Of a stretch of 64,000 nucleotides of DNA, positions 44,801 to 52,960 are shown piece after piece. Source of the stretch: Candidatus Saccharimonadota bacterium (GTDB lineage: Bacteria; Patescibacteriota; Saccharimonadia; Saccharimonadales; Saccharimonadaceae); the NCBI GenBank assembly GCA_017515105.1, contig JAFWHO010000004.1, positions 1 to 64,000 on the forward strand, given 5' to 3'. The position numbers and the translations under genes were made by a program. A model generated the notes under the pieces. The model was not told where the DNA came from. It searched no databases and saw only the letters and a program-made list of their open reading frames with translations. Each line of letters starts with the position of its first letter. Position 1 is the stretch's first letter.

Positions 44801-45079
44801 AAACTACTCCTTAATAATTCTCCTACCTACCGTAAATACACCGTCAAAAAAGCCCATATACTCTTCGTGATCCCAGATAAAAAAACTGGTGAGGTATATG
44901 ATAAAGAATATGATTTTGATGACAAAAATAGCGCGATGCTGATCGAATTGATGAAGAAAGTCTATTCGCTTGTCACTACGCTCGGGTTTATGGATAACCC
45001 CGATGTATTTGTGGCGCCCAACAATTCTCTCGGCGTCAAAAACATCATTGCTTTCATTGAGCTACTGCTTGCAATCTAG
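41852..45079 (+). CDS. UvrD/Rep-type helicase fused to a RecB-like nuclease
   Basis: 1075 residues. Superfamily 1A helicase motifs are complete: the Walker A GPGTGKT near residue 22, DEFQDTN (Walker B), GDDDQAIYEFQGA, VENYRST and the late TAHKAKGLEFEHVF and LYVSLTRAK segments. The C-terminal domain is a PD-(D/E)XK nuclease with GKID (D941) and YDYK (D956, K958), as in AddB/AdnA/RecB. Such fusions process DNA double-strand ends for recombination or degrade foreign DNA. No AddA/RecC partner is in the window, so it may act alone or with a distant partner. No iron-sulphur cysteine cluster is obvious around the nuclease. Confidence 0.92.
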   Translation: MGLNSNQKRAVEYLDGPLLVLAGPGTGKTQLLSEKVAYILKNTDTNPENILCITFTESGASNMRERLKTIVGAEGAKVQVSTYHAFGTDVLSLYKNYSDKYDRQLDSPIDEVTQFKIVKTIRDNLPALDILHGDNVKNIISVISSAKSAGLSSADLKKIAETNMEDSKVLSGAISPLLKNVVAGRFRESYDNAYGPIYELLKDYTDVPTITERIERSIAGIARDLKTAICEAESSEKVTPLTAWRNAYFEKDEKGNYRLKDTVANKKLLSISSVMEQYDEHLKENGLFDYDDMIQEAVRILSSDEGFRLTLSERFEYIMLDEFQDTNPSQFMIIKKLTDYEKPNIMAVGDDDQAIYEFQGASATNLTDFQEYYGAEVIPLVENYRSTQEILDFSREVINQAPDRFADKELVAHKSAPKSTQIERLEFRSSDVEFSFIAKKISELIKSGVPQKDIAVISYMRKYFVPLLPYLKSYPEINISYEMQNNLLEDNKIHQLITLAKLINELSQQSSNNALLVEVLGYPFFGLPMLEVIKIIGVARNDKKSVFEYLISSSDERINQVANFLANLVAKSFTEPLEIMWDYLIGAAELNGYKSPFLAYYEKQGEYEAFSLYENLAALRGKLRQHFGDKSLKIADLVSMVEDYEAAEMPVNTTSPYKDSEDAVSIMTAHKAKGLEFEHVFIISADHAAWGKGKGNNNTLSLPKNLMQIRHTGTTDGEKIRILYVSLTRAKSHLYITNSLNDFNGKNPDRLEYFQEYVEDGKVISPFLPSKEVKCLYDGSAVSISENTLKNWLSVYHNANPDMRSIYKERVKQYRMSATSLTTFIDVVYAGPQEFFKREVLRVPSDAQDESLAFGTLVHQVYEQVTNNDLSDEEAIKYYLDELDKMALDSKLKNRLKEKGVANLTVSLNTFKDILHQGKAEVNFSSEKIVVSGVPITGKIDHITINETDKTIEIYDYKTAGYHKEKWQSHASLYKYMLQLEFYKLLLNNSPTYRKYTVKKAHILFVIPDKKTGEVYDKEYDFDDKNSAMLIELMKKVYSLVTTLGFMDNPDVFVAPNNSLGVKNIIAFIELLLAI

Positions 45080-45147
45080 AATGCTTTATAGTATATAATA
45101 CGAGTAACCCATTGTTCTTTATTTCTTTGTAGAAAGGGGGTGTCTGT

Positions 45148-45273
45148 ATGAGGATCGTTCGCAGGAAACTGCTCAACAGGCGGATATACTCTGTTTGGTA
45201 TCAGTGTCCAAGATGTGGCGCTGCTTTCATGACAGAGGTGGAACGTAATGTCCACTTACTTTCCTGTCGGTAA
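45148..45273 (+). CDS. Very small C2HC zinc-finger-like protein (41 aa)
   Basis: A basic N-terminus (MRIVRRKLLNRR) followed by YQCPRCGAAF...HLLSC, i.e. C-x2-C-x12-H-x3-C, a spacing like classical DNA/RNA-binding zinc fingers. AAAGGGGGTG lies 6 bases before ATG, TATAAT-like sequence near 45096 provides a promoter, and a strong terminator follows at 45335. These signals make a real gene likely despite its size. A nucleic-acid-binding or regulatory role is inferred. Confidence 0.65.
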   Translation: MRIVRRKLLNRRIYSVWYQCPRCGAAFMTEVERNVHLLSCR

Positions 45274-45334
45274 AAATAAAATAGGGCACCATGCTCTACT
45301 TATTTCCACAAATACAGAAAGCCTACAAAGAAGA

Positions 45335-45358
45335 ACGGAGCCAGTCGGCTCCGTTTTT
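45335..45358 (+). terminator. Intrinsic terminator between the zinc-finger and L33 genes
   Basis: An 8-bp perfect stem ACGGAGCC/GGCTCCGT with an AGTC loop and T5. It can also serve the minus-strand rpmG transcript arriving from the right, although the A-run on that side is weak. Confidence 0.9.
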
Positions 45359-45371
45359 CTAGTTTGATAAT

Positions 45372-45581
45372 TTAGCGTTTCTTTTCTTTGACTTCGTTGC
45401 GGCCAAGATTCTTCTTGGTTTCAACAAATAAGACATGCTTTCTAAGAACTGGGTCATATTTACGAAGAGACAACTTGTCTGGAGTGTTCATCGTATTTTT
45501 CTTAGTATAGTAAGCGCGTACCCCTGACTCTTCTGAGACGAGGCCTACTAATTTTCGCTTCGTATTATTCTTTTTTGCCAT
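45372..45581 (-). CDS. rpmG: 50S ribosomal protein L33
   Basis: 69 residues, with the L33 pattern RKLVGLVSEESGVRAYYTKKN, NTPDKLSLRKYDPVLRKHVLF and ETK. It lacks the zinc-binding cysteine pairs, so it is the C-minus form. The C-terminal tail (KKNLGRNEVKEKKR) is longer than in most L33 proteins. The -10 (TGCTATAAT) ends 10 bases before ATG. Monocistronic. Confidence 0.93.
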   Translation of the reverse strand: MAKKNNTKRKLVGLVSEESGVRAYYTKKNTMNTPDKLSLRKYDPVLRKHVLFVETKKNLGRNEVKEKKR

Positions 45582-45649
45582 AATTCTTGTTATTATAGCA
45601 CGAATAATCTTATTTTACAAGTAATTTTACTAGAAACTGGGGTATTTAG

Positions 45650-46861
45650 CTATTTTTTGGCCGTTTTTAACATATTTAAACGGTATTCGATATCTCTTAA
45701 GATATTCATGAAGAAGATGTATGACTCATACGGCGAGGCGTAGGCGGAAAAATAAGCATGAACATCGCCATCATTCCAGTATTTTGTACACATCGAATAT
45801 GGATGGTCCGAAGTTGTGAGATTTCGCCAATCCGCAATAAGTTTCTCGTCGCCAGATTTTAGAACATCTTTCTTCATGCCATATAAAGCTTCCATAGCGG
45901 AAGTTTGCATTGAATTCGAACACCACGCCGACAAATCTCTCTCTGTATCTGCCCAAGTCACCGTCTCTGGCATCGAAATCTCGTCTCTGGGCTCGTATAA
46001 ATCGCAGGCCTCTGATGCAGTAACAAAGATGTTCTCGTATTCCGAAAGCCATTTATCGATGAATGAACTCATGAATTCGAAAATTCCAGTATCTTTCCAT
46101 TGGTGTTCGCCAAACGTCTCGAAGTCCATAAACAGATTAATTAGATTGCCACGAAGGGAGTCCATATTGAGCCAGTCAATATATTTCGGTACCGTAAGCG
46201 GCCATTCTTCCCAAGCGCGATTACTAAATCTAAAAGCGATATCATCAGATAGACGATAATTCTTGAGCAGGAGTTTAATATGTTTACAGTTTGTTGGGCG
46301 GTAAACATGGTTCGGACTACGCCAACCCAGTACTTTACCCCATCCTTCAGCTAATATTGCCTTGTAGCCTTTTGCGTCGGCCCATTTAGCCAGTTCATCG
46401 TTATAGGCTAACTCAGTATTACGGAATGTCTTTGGTTTTTTACCGAATAGTTCCTTAATCTTTTTTTCGTGCATTTTGACCTGGGCGTCAAATTCATCTC
46501 TATCGTAAAAGAAGGCCAGGGAATGATAGTAGGTCTCGCCAACTACCTCAACTTGCCCTGTGTCCACCATCCTTTTAATGACTTCAATTAATTCTGGTTC
46601 CCATTTTTCGGCTTGCTCAAGCCAAGTGCCCGTAATCGAAAAAGAAACTTTGAACTGCTTATTATTGTTAATCTTCGACTCTAAGAGTTTCAACATCGGA
46701 CGGTAGCTTTTCTCGGCAACTTTTTTAAAAATCCTCTCGTTGGATTGGCGACCGTCAATACGATCGTTGTAGTAGTTGGAATTATTTCCAACGTCAAAAA
46801 TCGAATACTGTCGATATCTGGTGGGCTGGTGGATGTGAAGATATAGACAAATCGCACGCAT
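45650..46861 (-). CDS. Glycoside hydrolase family 57 alpha-amylase-type enzyme
   Basis: 403 residues. GH57 motifs are present: HQP at 11-13, GQVEVVGETYYHSL (motif 2), RNTELAYND with the probable nucleophile E150, AEGWGKVLGWRSPN, and LFMDFETFGEHQW with the probable acid/base D246. No signal peptide, so it acts on intracellular alpha-glucan. It directly follows (0-base gap) the GT4 glucosyltransferase gene, a pairing known from archaea and other bacteria for glycogen-like polymers; the two together likely make and trim a storage glucan. Branching versus hydrolysing activity is not decided by sequence. Confidence 0.88.
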   Translation of the reverse strand: MRAICLYLHIHQPTRYRQYSIFDVGNNSNYYNDRIDGRQSNERIFKKVAEKSYRPMLKLLESKINNNKQFKVSFSITGTWLEQAEKWEPELIEVIKRMVDTGQVEVVGETYYHSLAFFYDRDEFDAQVKMHEKKIKELFGKKPKTFRNTELAYNDELAKWADAKGYKAILAEGWGKVLGWRSPNHVYRPTNCKHIKLLLKNYRLSDDIAFRFSNRAWEEWPLTVPKYIDWLNMDSLRGNLINLFMDFETFGEHQWKDTGIFEFMSSFIDKWLSEYENIFVTASEACDLYEPRDEISMPETVTWADTERDLSAWCSNSMQTSAMEALYGMKKDVLKSGDEKLIADWRNLTTSDHPYSMCTKYWNDGDVHAYFSAYASPYESYIFFMNILRDIEYRLNMLKTAKK

Positions 46862-48085
46862 TTATTTTTTCCTCTTTTTAACCGTGTCGTTGTAGATTTC
46901 TAAGCATTTTTTTGCGATTTTGTCCCATGAAATTTGACGATATTCTTGCTGGATACTATGCTGTAAAGCCTTTTTCAATGCTGGTCGTTTTGAAATTGCC
47001 AAAATCTGTTCGGCGAGTTTATGTTCATCCCAGTAGTCATATTTAAGAGCTGACCAGATTATTTCTGAAACACCCGATTGTTTGGTGAGGATAAGGCAGT
47101 CTCCATGATGCGCCGCCTCAAGTGCCGTCAAACCGAATGGTTCCGAGACGGAGCTCATTACGAATATATCTGAAAGGGAATAGATATCGCGAAGTCTTTT
47201 GCCACGGATAAATCCTGTGAAGATGACATTTTTCGTGATACCGAGTTCGGCCGATAATTGTATTAGTTCGTTTCGTTCTTCGCCATCGCCCGCGAAGATA
47301 AAAAGTAGTTTAGGGTTTTCGGAAATCGCCGTAGCGGCTGCGCGCATAAGGTGAGTGAGACCTTTTTGGACTGTAAATCTGCTCACGGTCGAAATAATAG
47401 TCCAGCCGGAGTGTTTAAGGCTCTCGATATATTTATAAGTTGAGTCATCAAATTCGTAACCATCTTCTTCATACTTGGAGTCCAATGAATTATAAACAAC
47501 CTCAATTTTGGATAATGGTATATGGTATTTTTCGTGTATAATCCGTTTGGTTGTTTCGGACACCGCAAATATTCGGTCTGCATTCATTAATCCTTCGTAT
47601 TCAATTTCATGGATAAGCTTATTGCCTTCTTTCATGCCCGCCCTGTCAAATTCAGTAGCGTGTACATGTGCGATGAATGGAATGTGATATTTTTGTTTTG
47701 CTATTAGACCCGCTTCGTAGGTCAACCAGTCATGCGCGTGGACAACATCAGGGTGATGGTTTTCTAGGTAATCTTCGACATATTCACAATAATCTTTTTG
47801 GATATCCCGGATTGATTGATAATCGCCTGTGTCTTGATTTTCAATAAAGAGTTTCTCGATTTCTGATGAAACATATGCACCATTCCCATAACGAAGAAAA
47901 GGGGAGATTTTAGTCGCAGACAAGATATTCATAAACTTGGCGTCTTCGTGCTTTGCAGAATATGGGACCACAAAATCTATACTTGCTCCGCAGCCTGCTA
48001 GAGATTTGGCCATGTTGAGACAGGCCACTCCTAGACCACCGCTGTTATAGGGAGGAAGCTCCCACCCGAGCATAAGTATTTTCAT
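46862..48085 (-). CDS. GT4-family glycosyltransferase (glycogen synthase-like)
   Basis: 407 residues with the GT-B layout: MKILMLGWELPPYNSGGLGVA at the N-terminus, as in starch/glycogen synthases and GT4 enzymes, HAHDWLTYEAGLIAK, and the C-terminal EX7E-type donor site SVSEPFGLTALEAAHHG. Proposed role: transfer of glucose from a nucleotide sugar to an alpha-glucan, because its partner is a GH57 enzyme; other acceptors (glycolipid) are possible. TAAAAT at 48093-48098 (minus) with TGC extension ends 7 bases before ATG: leaderless. It diverges from tRNA-Trp. Confidence 0.88.
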   Translation of the reverse strand: MKILMLGWELPPYNSGGLGVACLNMAKSLAGCGASIDFVVPYSAKHEDAKFMNILSATKISPFLRYGNGAYVSSEIEKLFIENQDTGDYQSIRDIQKDYCEYVEDYLENHHPDVVHAHDWLTYEAGLIAKQKYHIPFIAHVHATEFDRAGMKEGNKLIHEIEYEGLMNADRIFAVSETTKRIIHEKYHIPLSKIEVVYNSLDSKYEEDGYEFDDSTYKYIESLKHSGWTIISTVSRFTVQKGLTHLMRAAATAISENPKLLFIFAGDGEERNELIQLSAELGITKNVIFTGFIRGKRLRDIYSLSDIFVMSSVSEPFGLTALEAAHHGDCLILTKQSGVSEIIWSALKYDYWDEHKLAEQILAISKRPALKKALQHSIQQEYRQISWDKIAKKCLEIYNDTVKKRKK

Positions 48086-48152
48086 CTTTTATATTTTAGC
48101 ATAAATAGTATGATTTGTCGCTATTTTGTGGTAAAATAACCCTGGGGCATTT

Positions 48153-48227
48153 AGGGATGTAGTACAACGGCTAGTATAGCGGTCTCCAAAACCGTAGATC
48201 TTGGTTCGATTCCGAGCATCCCTGCCA
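48153..48227 (+). tRNA. tRNA-Trp (anticodon CCA)
   Basis: Acceptor AGGGATG pairs with CATCCCT, D-arm with AGTACAACGGCTAGTAT, anticodon stem GCGGT/ACCGT with loop CTCCAAA, T-arm TTGGTTCGATTCCGA, CCA encoded. TAAAAT at about 48132 is its -10. Only the CCA anticodon is seen; combined with UGA stops this supports the standard code. Confidence 0.96.
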
Positions 48228-48244
48228 GTAAAGTATAAATCGAT

Positions 48245-49255
48245 ATGGCAAGGCGAAATAATTTACTATTTACTTTACGTATTGTATTTTTAATTGTCGT
48301 GGGTATACTTTTGCTTGCTGATATTTATTTGTTTTGTTTTAATACATATATTAATAGCGAGGCCTATATTAGTGCACATACAATGCCTCTACCAATTGAC
48401 GATGTGCCACCCACCGTTAAACTCAATGGTGGCGACAATACGACCGTTGCTCTTGGCACCACTTTCGAAGACGATGGCGTAACTGCTTACGATGATCGTA
48501 CTGACGTCACAGTTGATATAAACGGTGAAGTCGATACGAATACCGTAGGCGAATATTCGATTGAATATATCGTGACGGATGAACATGGGAACTCCACTAC
48601 AGTGACCAGAAAGGTTAACGTACTTGAGCCAACTGGTGTTATATATTTAACTTTCGATGATGGCCCTGGAACATACACTTCGGCGCTGCTCGATGTTCTG
48701 GCAAAGCATAACGTCAAAGCGACTTTCTTCGTGACGTGTGCTGGGTCGGACGATATGATTGTGAGGGAGTATGACGAAGGGCATAGCGTTGCGCTTCATA
48801 CCTGTTCTCATAACTATAGTAGTATTTACTCGAGTCCAGATGCTTATTTTGAAGATCTTACCGCCGTACAGAATAGAGTTAAAAATCTTACTGGATATAC
48901 CTCCAAACTAATTCGCTTCCCCGGAGGTAGTTCAAATACCATCAGTACTCGTTACGACGGCGGTTCTCGTATTATGAGCTATCTGGCGCGTGAAGTAGAG
49001 AATCGTGGCTTTACTTATTTTGACTGGAATGTGACTTCAGGCGATGCGGCAGGCGTAACTACACCTGAGGGCGTATATGAACGAGTAGTTAATGCTCTGA
49101 AGCCTGGCAGTAGTTCCGTTGTTCTACAGCATGACATCAAAGGATATTCAGTTGATGCCGTAGAAAACATTATTCTATTTGGTAAAGAACATGGCTACAT
49201 TTTTGCAAAACTAGATGCTTCTTCGTTCACCGCTCATCATGGCGTCAACAACTAA
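48245..49255 (+). CDS. Polysaccharide deacetylase with Ig-like domain (peptidoglycan deacetylase-like)
   Basis: 336 residues: an N-terminal TM (about 8-32), a bacterial Ig-like domain of the DUF5011 type (about 58-130; PTVKLNGGDNTTVALGTTF), then a CE4 NodB domain with TFDDGPG (catalytic D138, metal D139), the H185-x3-H189 zinc site in HTCSHNY and RFPGGSS. It would deacetylate N-acetylglucosamine in peptidoglycan or another envelope glycan, giving lysozyme resistance. TATAAA ends 5 bases before ATG, but the gene also starts 17 bases after tRNA-Trp and could be co-transcribed with it. Confidence 0.92.
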   Translation: MARRNNLLFTLRIVFLIVVGILLLADIYLFCFNTYINSEAYISAHTMPLPIDDVPPTVKLNGGDNTTVALGTTFEDDGVTAYDDRTDVTVDINGEVDTNTVGEYSIEYIVTDEHGNSTTVTRKVNVLEPTGVIYLTFDDGPGTYTSALLDVLAKHNVKATFFVTCAGSDDMIVREYDEGHSVALHTCSHNYSSIYSSPDAYFEDLTAVQNRVKNLTGYTSKLIRFPGGSSNTISTRYDGGSRIMSYLAREVENRGFTYFDWNVTSGDAAGVTTPEGVYERVVNALKPGSSSVVLQHDIKGYSVDAVENIILFGKEHGYIFAKLDASSFTAHHGVNN

Positions 49256-49317
49256 ACTTCTCTGTTGTTCGATGTTTTTTGCTTTTTTTATTAATAGTGT
49301 GTTACAATAATTTATAT

Positions 49318-49827
49318 ATGGAAGGTAATAATACAACGACAAAACCAAGAGCCTTGTTGGTGTTCGGTGCTCCTTGCTGCGGCAAGTCTACGTTTTCAGA
49401 AGCATTCTCGAAAAAATTCGGCTTAGCATATTACGACCTAAACAAATTAGAAGAAGATTTCGGTTTCTCAAAAGAGGCTACTATTATTGTCCTAGAACAA
49501 GTTTTAAAAACAAAGGCTTCGATTGTCGTCGAAGGCTGTATTGATACAGAACAAGATCGTCTGCAAATCAGAAATCTGCTTAGAAATTACGGCTACGAGC
49601 CTGCTCTTGTTTGGGTGCAGACCGACGTTGCTACTATCAGGGCTAGACTCAAAAAACGCTGTCGCAATGTCGCCAAAGCAAAAGAAATCTTTGAGCATGC
49701 AACCGCCGAGATGGAAGCTCCTTCCGAGGCCGAGAAACCAATCATTCTTTCCGGAAAACATACTTTTGAAACGCAATGCCGTCACGTCGTTAAAGGACTT
49801 GCCGAGCTCTCCGAGACTAAGAAATAA
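49318..49827 (+). CDS. P-loop kinase/ATPase of unknown substrate
   Basis: 169 residues from ATG 49318. Walker A GAPCCGKST is at residues 17-25 and the rest follows the small-kinase (AAA_33/shikimate kinase-like) fold with an arginine-rich lid (IRARLKKRCRNV). The in-frame ATG at 49279 is rejected: TACAAT at 49303-49308 lies in the extension and sits 9 bases before the chosen ATG. No toxin partner is adjacent, so a zeta-toxin reading is not favoured. Stop and next start are 2 bases apart, so it is coupled with the YgjP gene. Confidence 0.8.
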   Translation: MEGNNTTTKPRALLVFGAPCCGKSTFSEAFSKKFGLAYYDLNKLEEDFGFSKEATIIVLEQVLKTKASIVVEGCIDTEQDRLQIRNLLRNYGYEPALVWVQTDVATIRARLKKRCRNVAKAKEIFEHATAEMEAPSEAEKPIILSGKHTFETQCRHVVKGLAELSETKK

Positions 49828-49829
49828 CC

Positions 49830-50375
49830 GTGGTTATAAAAGATAAAGAATTTGGTGAAGTCATCGTTCGCAAGAATGCTCTTTCTCGTGGGGTGAAATT
49901 TTCTGTGTCTACTTCTGGCAGACTAATGATGTCAGTACCGAAATATACTTCTGATTTCCTCGCAAAGCGTTTTCTCAACTCAAATAGAGACGTTATCCGG
50001 AAGAAGCTTCCCCTGAAAGACCCAAACGAACAAAGAGCCCGCGATTACCAGAAAAAAATCATGATGAAAAAGGCCAAAGAATACTTGCCTTATCGCCTGG
50101 AGTATTTTGCTAAATTATACGGTTATACTTATGACAAGTGTCGCCTGTCTCACGCAAATACAAGGTGGGGAAGCTGTTCTAGCAACAAGACTATTTCTCT
50201 GAACATAGGGCTTATGAAGCTTCCGCCGAAGCTCTCCGATTACGTCATCCTTCATGAGCTTGCGCATTTAAACCACATGGATCATTCTAAGAGCTTTTGG
50301 GCTGAGGTCCACAAGCATGATCCTAACTACAAATATCACGAAAAAGTACTAAAAAAATACAGTCCTGGTTTATAA
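49830..50375 (+). CDS. YgjP-family (DUF45) zinc metallopeptidase-like protein
   Basis: 181 residues with a GTG start 2 bases after the preceding stop. The zincin motif is H142-E143-LA-H146 with a third ligand H152 (HMDHSKSFW), and TRWGSCSSNKTISLN precedes it, as in YgjP/SprT-like proteins. No signal peptide. Members often sit beside restriction or repair genes, but here the neighbour is a small kinase. Function of the family is largely unknown. Confidence 0.88.
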   Translation: MVIKDKEFGEVIVRKNALSRGVKFSVSTSGRLMMSVPKYTSDFLAKRFLNSNRDVIRKKLPLKDPNEQRARDYQKKIMMKKAKEYLPYRLEYFAKLYGYTYDKCRLSHANTRWGSCSSNKTISLNIGLMKLPPKLSDYVILHELAHLNHMDHSKSFWAEVHKHDPNYKYHEKVLKKYSPGL

Positions 50376-50409
50376 AACTTATGCTATAATAAGCATTAAG
50401 GAGGAGAGT

Positions 50410-50922
50410 GTGGAGTTAAGACACCGAATTCGTTCAAAATACATTTTTGGCATTGTGTATTTCGTGTTTCTGTTTGGCTTTATCGCCATGAATGTTGTTT
50501 TTGCTGAAACTTCAAACACTCTCGCCAGCGCAGAAGCTTTAAATACCGACAGTGTCTTACTAATTCCTGATATTAACCTAAAAACTGATGTCGTCCAGCT
50601 TTCTCTTGTAGACGGGGAGCTAAAAACTCCGGACTACATCGCCGGAAGCTTTCAACGCTCAGAGAATAAAACTTTAATCATCGGCCATGCTACGACCGTA
50701 TTTTCTAAACTAGACCAAGCGAGCCTGAATAACAGATTGGTATATAATAATGATGTCTATAAAATTGTTTCTAAATATGTCGCACCGAAATCTGATATCA
50801 ATATGAGCAAACTACTGAAGAGGGAAGATCGCGATACTTTAGTTTTGATGACTTGCGCAGGAGAGAGCCTAGGCGACAAAGATGCTACACATCGATTAAT
50901 AATTACAGCGATTCGTGAATAA
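50410..50922 (+). CDS. Sortase-family transpeptidase
   Basis: 170 residues: an N-terminal signal/TM (about 10-32) and a compact sortase domain with the catalytic H93 (IIGHATTVFSKLD), C149 (LVLMTCAG) and R162 (HRLIITA). It attaches or processes surface proteins. The GTG start has AAGGAGGAG just upstream and TATAAT about 20 bases before. Compact size points to the class D/E-like group; no LPXTG-type substrate is evident in this window, though one could be encoded beyond the left edge. Confidence 0.88.
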   Translation: MELRHRIRSKYIFGIVYFVFLFGFIAMNVVFAETSNTLASAEALNTDSVLLIPDINLKTDVVQLSLVDGELKTPDYIAGSFQRSENKTLIIGHATTVFSKLDQASLNNRLVYNNDVYKIVSKYVAPKSDINMSKLLKREDRDTLVLMTCAGESLGDKDATHRLIITAIRE

Positions 50923-52875
50923 TTAGATTTTCTTAAGCCAAATAGCAAACCCACCACCAGGTGCCATATAAATGTCTAGATTGTCGTTCTTATTTAGATT
51001 TCTGACTTCTTCACTAATTGCAAATTGATTTTCTTTGTAATGAGATTTGTTGATGTCCGTATAGAGCTTGGCTTTATATCGCCCGTCGTCCAGAAAATCT
51101 AAATTAAGCTTTACGCTCCTAGAATTCTCGTTTGTTATACCGCCAATAAACCAATCGTTACTGTCGCGATCTTTGCGGGCCACAACGTAATACTCTCCGA
51201 TCTCACCGGCAATGGGAATTGTTTTTTCGAAATTAGTCGGTACTACTTTAATGAACTCAAATTCTTCTTTGAATTTATCTTCGTAGATGAATGGGCGATC
51301 GGCGGCCATTTGCATGCCGGAATAGATCGTGACAAAGTATGCTAGTTGACGTGCCAGAGTCGTCGCAATATGTTTAGCCTCGTTTGTTAAATCAAAAATC
51401 CCGCTGGTATAATCCATTCCACCCGACAGTAACCTAGTATACGGTAAGTAGCAAGCATGCGACGGCGAGATTGCGCCACCTTCGTATTCTTGGCCACGAG
51501 CTCCCTCACGGGAGAGAAGATTCGGCCACGTCCTTTCAATGCCGGTACCTTTGATTGGCTCGTGGATATCTAGACAAATATGTTTTTTCGCTGCTAGTTC
51601 TACAGTTTTTTGATAATGTTTGACGCCTAGCTGTGAATGATGGTATTCGCGACGCCCCTTGATGAGCATCATCGAGCCGGAATAACCAGTCTTTAGATAA
51701 TGAATGCCGTTTGCAGCATAATAATTATAGGCTTCTTCTAGTTGTCGCTCATAGTTATCTATAAATCCTACCGTTTCGTGGTGTCCAACGATTTCGACCT
51801 TTTTCCGTTTGGCGTATCTCGCTACTTCTTCCAAATCAAAATCGGGTGCCGAAACCGTAAATTTGTTGAAAATGCCATTTTCGAGCCAATCGCCTTCCCA
51901 GCCATCATTCCAGCCCTCAATTAAGAGTCCCGAGATACCGAGACGGACGGCCGCGTCGATGTATTCCTTTGCGTGCTCAGTCGTGGCACCATGGCGTTCT
52001 CCTGGTGCCCAGGTCCACTCGCCGACGTACATTGCCCACCAAATACCAATAAATTTAAGAGTCTCCACCCATTTAAAATCCCCTTTAGGTGGGTCATTCA
52101 GTGCAAACATAGTGCGGTTTTTGGTTAGCTCAATGGCGGAATCCGCCAACATGATAAGACGCCAAGGGGTATGGAAGGGAAGCCTGAGATGTGCAATAGT
52201 GTGATCGGAGAGCGGAGTAATGTCGGCTTTTAATACTTCGTCTTTACCGAGTTTTAAGGTCATCGATCCGTAATTATAAAGTGCTGCCTCGTGGATAGAT
52301 ACATATACGCCGTTCGGCGTGAGGGCTGTGAATGGCGTATGGGCAGAACCCTTCAAGTTCTCTAGCAATATTCGCTCATAATTATATTCATAGCGATCTG
52401 GCTGATAGGCGGGGATTTTCCAAACAGTAGATTCTGTGTCTAGATTGAATTCGGTCAATTCTTCTTTTAATGTCAGCTGAGAAAAACTCGGTTGTGGCGG
52501 TATTTCGTAACGAAACGCGACTGCATTATTAAACACTCTAATCCTAAAAGTCATTGATCTTTTTGGCTCCTTGTTTTCGACTAGATAAAAAGCAGTCTCA
52601 TTATAAGTATTATCTATGAGTTTATCTTCACCCCATTGAAGTTCAATGCTGCCTTTGTTCTTTTTTTTGAATTCTTTTACTGGAGCGAAGCTGCTAAATG
52701 ATGGTTTGTGGCTACAGATAACAAATCCCAGCCTTGAAGGCTTAACCACTTCTTTGCCACCTTTGTAGACTGAATAGTACAATCGATGAGCTTTAATGGA
52801 AAAATGAAACCTAATGTTCTCGTTTGGTGAGAAAATATCTTTATCTAGCCGGTCATTTTTAAGTCTTAAAAACAT
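50923..52875 (-). CDS. Glycoside hydrolase family 97 (alpha-glucosidase/alpha-galactosidase)
   Basis: 650 residues in the GH97 order: an N-terminal beta-supersandwich (about 1-245), a TIM barrel with WWAMYVGEWTW, GLLIEGWNDGWEGDW and the DIHEPIKGTGIERTWPN segment that is diagnostic for the family, and a C-terminal beta domain. No signal peptide, unlike the periplasmic SusB of Bacteroides, so it probably acts on imported oligosaccharides. TATAAT at 52882-52887 (minus) ends 6 bases before ATG: leaderless. It diverges from the CapA-like gene, with 85 bases between starts, and its stop is directly adjacent to the sortase stop. Confidence 0.92.
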   Translation of the reverse strand: MFLRLKNDRLDKDIFSPNENIRFHFSIKAHRLYYSVYKGGKEVVKPSRLGFVICSHKPSFSSFAPVKEFKKKNKGSIELQWGEDKLIDNTYNETAFYLVENKEPKRSMTFRIRVFNNAVAFRYEIPPQPSFSQLTLKEELTEFNLDTESTVWKIPAYQPDRYEYNYERILLENLKGSAHTPFTALTPNGVYVSIHEAALYNYGSMTLKLGKDEVLKADITPLSDHTIAHLRLPFHTPWRLIMLADSAIELTKNRTMFALNDPPKGDFKWVETLKFIGIWWAMYVGEWTWAPGERHGATTEHAKEYIDAAVRLGISGLLIEGWNDGWEGDWLENGIFNKFTVSAPDFDLEEVARYAKRKKVEIVGHHETVGFIDNYERQLEEAYNYYAANGIHYLKTGYSGSMMLIKGRREYHHSQLGVKHYQKTVELAAKKHICLDIHEPIKGTGIERTWPNLLSREGARGQEYEGGAISPSHACYLPYTRLLSGGMDYTSGIFDLTNEAKHIATTLARQLAYFVTIYSGMQMAADRPFIYEDKFKEEFEFIKVVPTNFEKTIPIAGEIGEYYVVARKDRDSNDWFIGGITNENSRSVKLNLDFLDDGRYKAKLYTDINKSHYKENQFAISEEVRNLNKNDNLDIYMAPGGGFAIWLKKI

Positions 52876-52960
52876 AAGTATATTATAACACTTTTCATTT
52901 CAAAGCGTACGTGGTAAAGATGCCGCTTCTTAAAATCCAAAAAAGTAGTATAATGGAGTT

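Noticed and set aside
49318-49827. Zeta-type toxin
   Set aside because: The P-loop fits, but no antitoxin gene is adjacent and the downstream partner is a YgjP-like peptidase.
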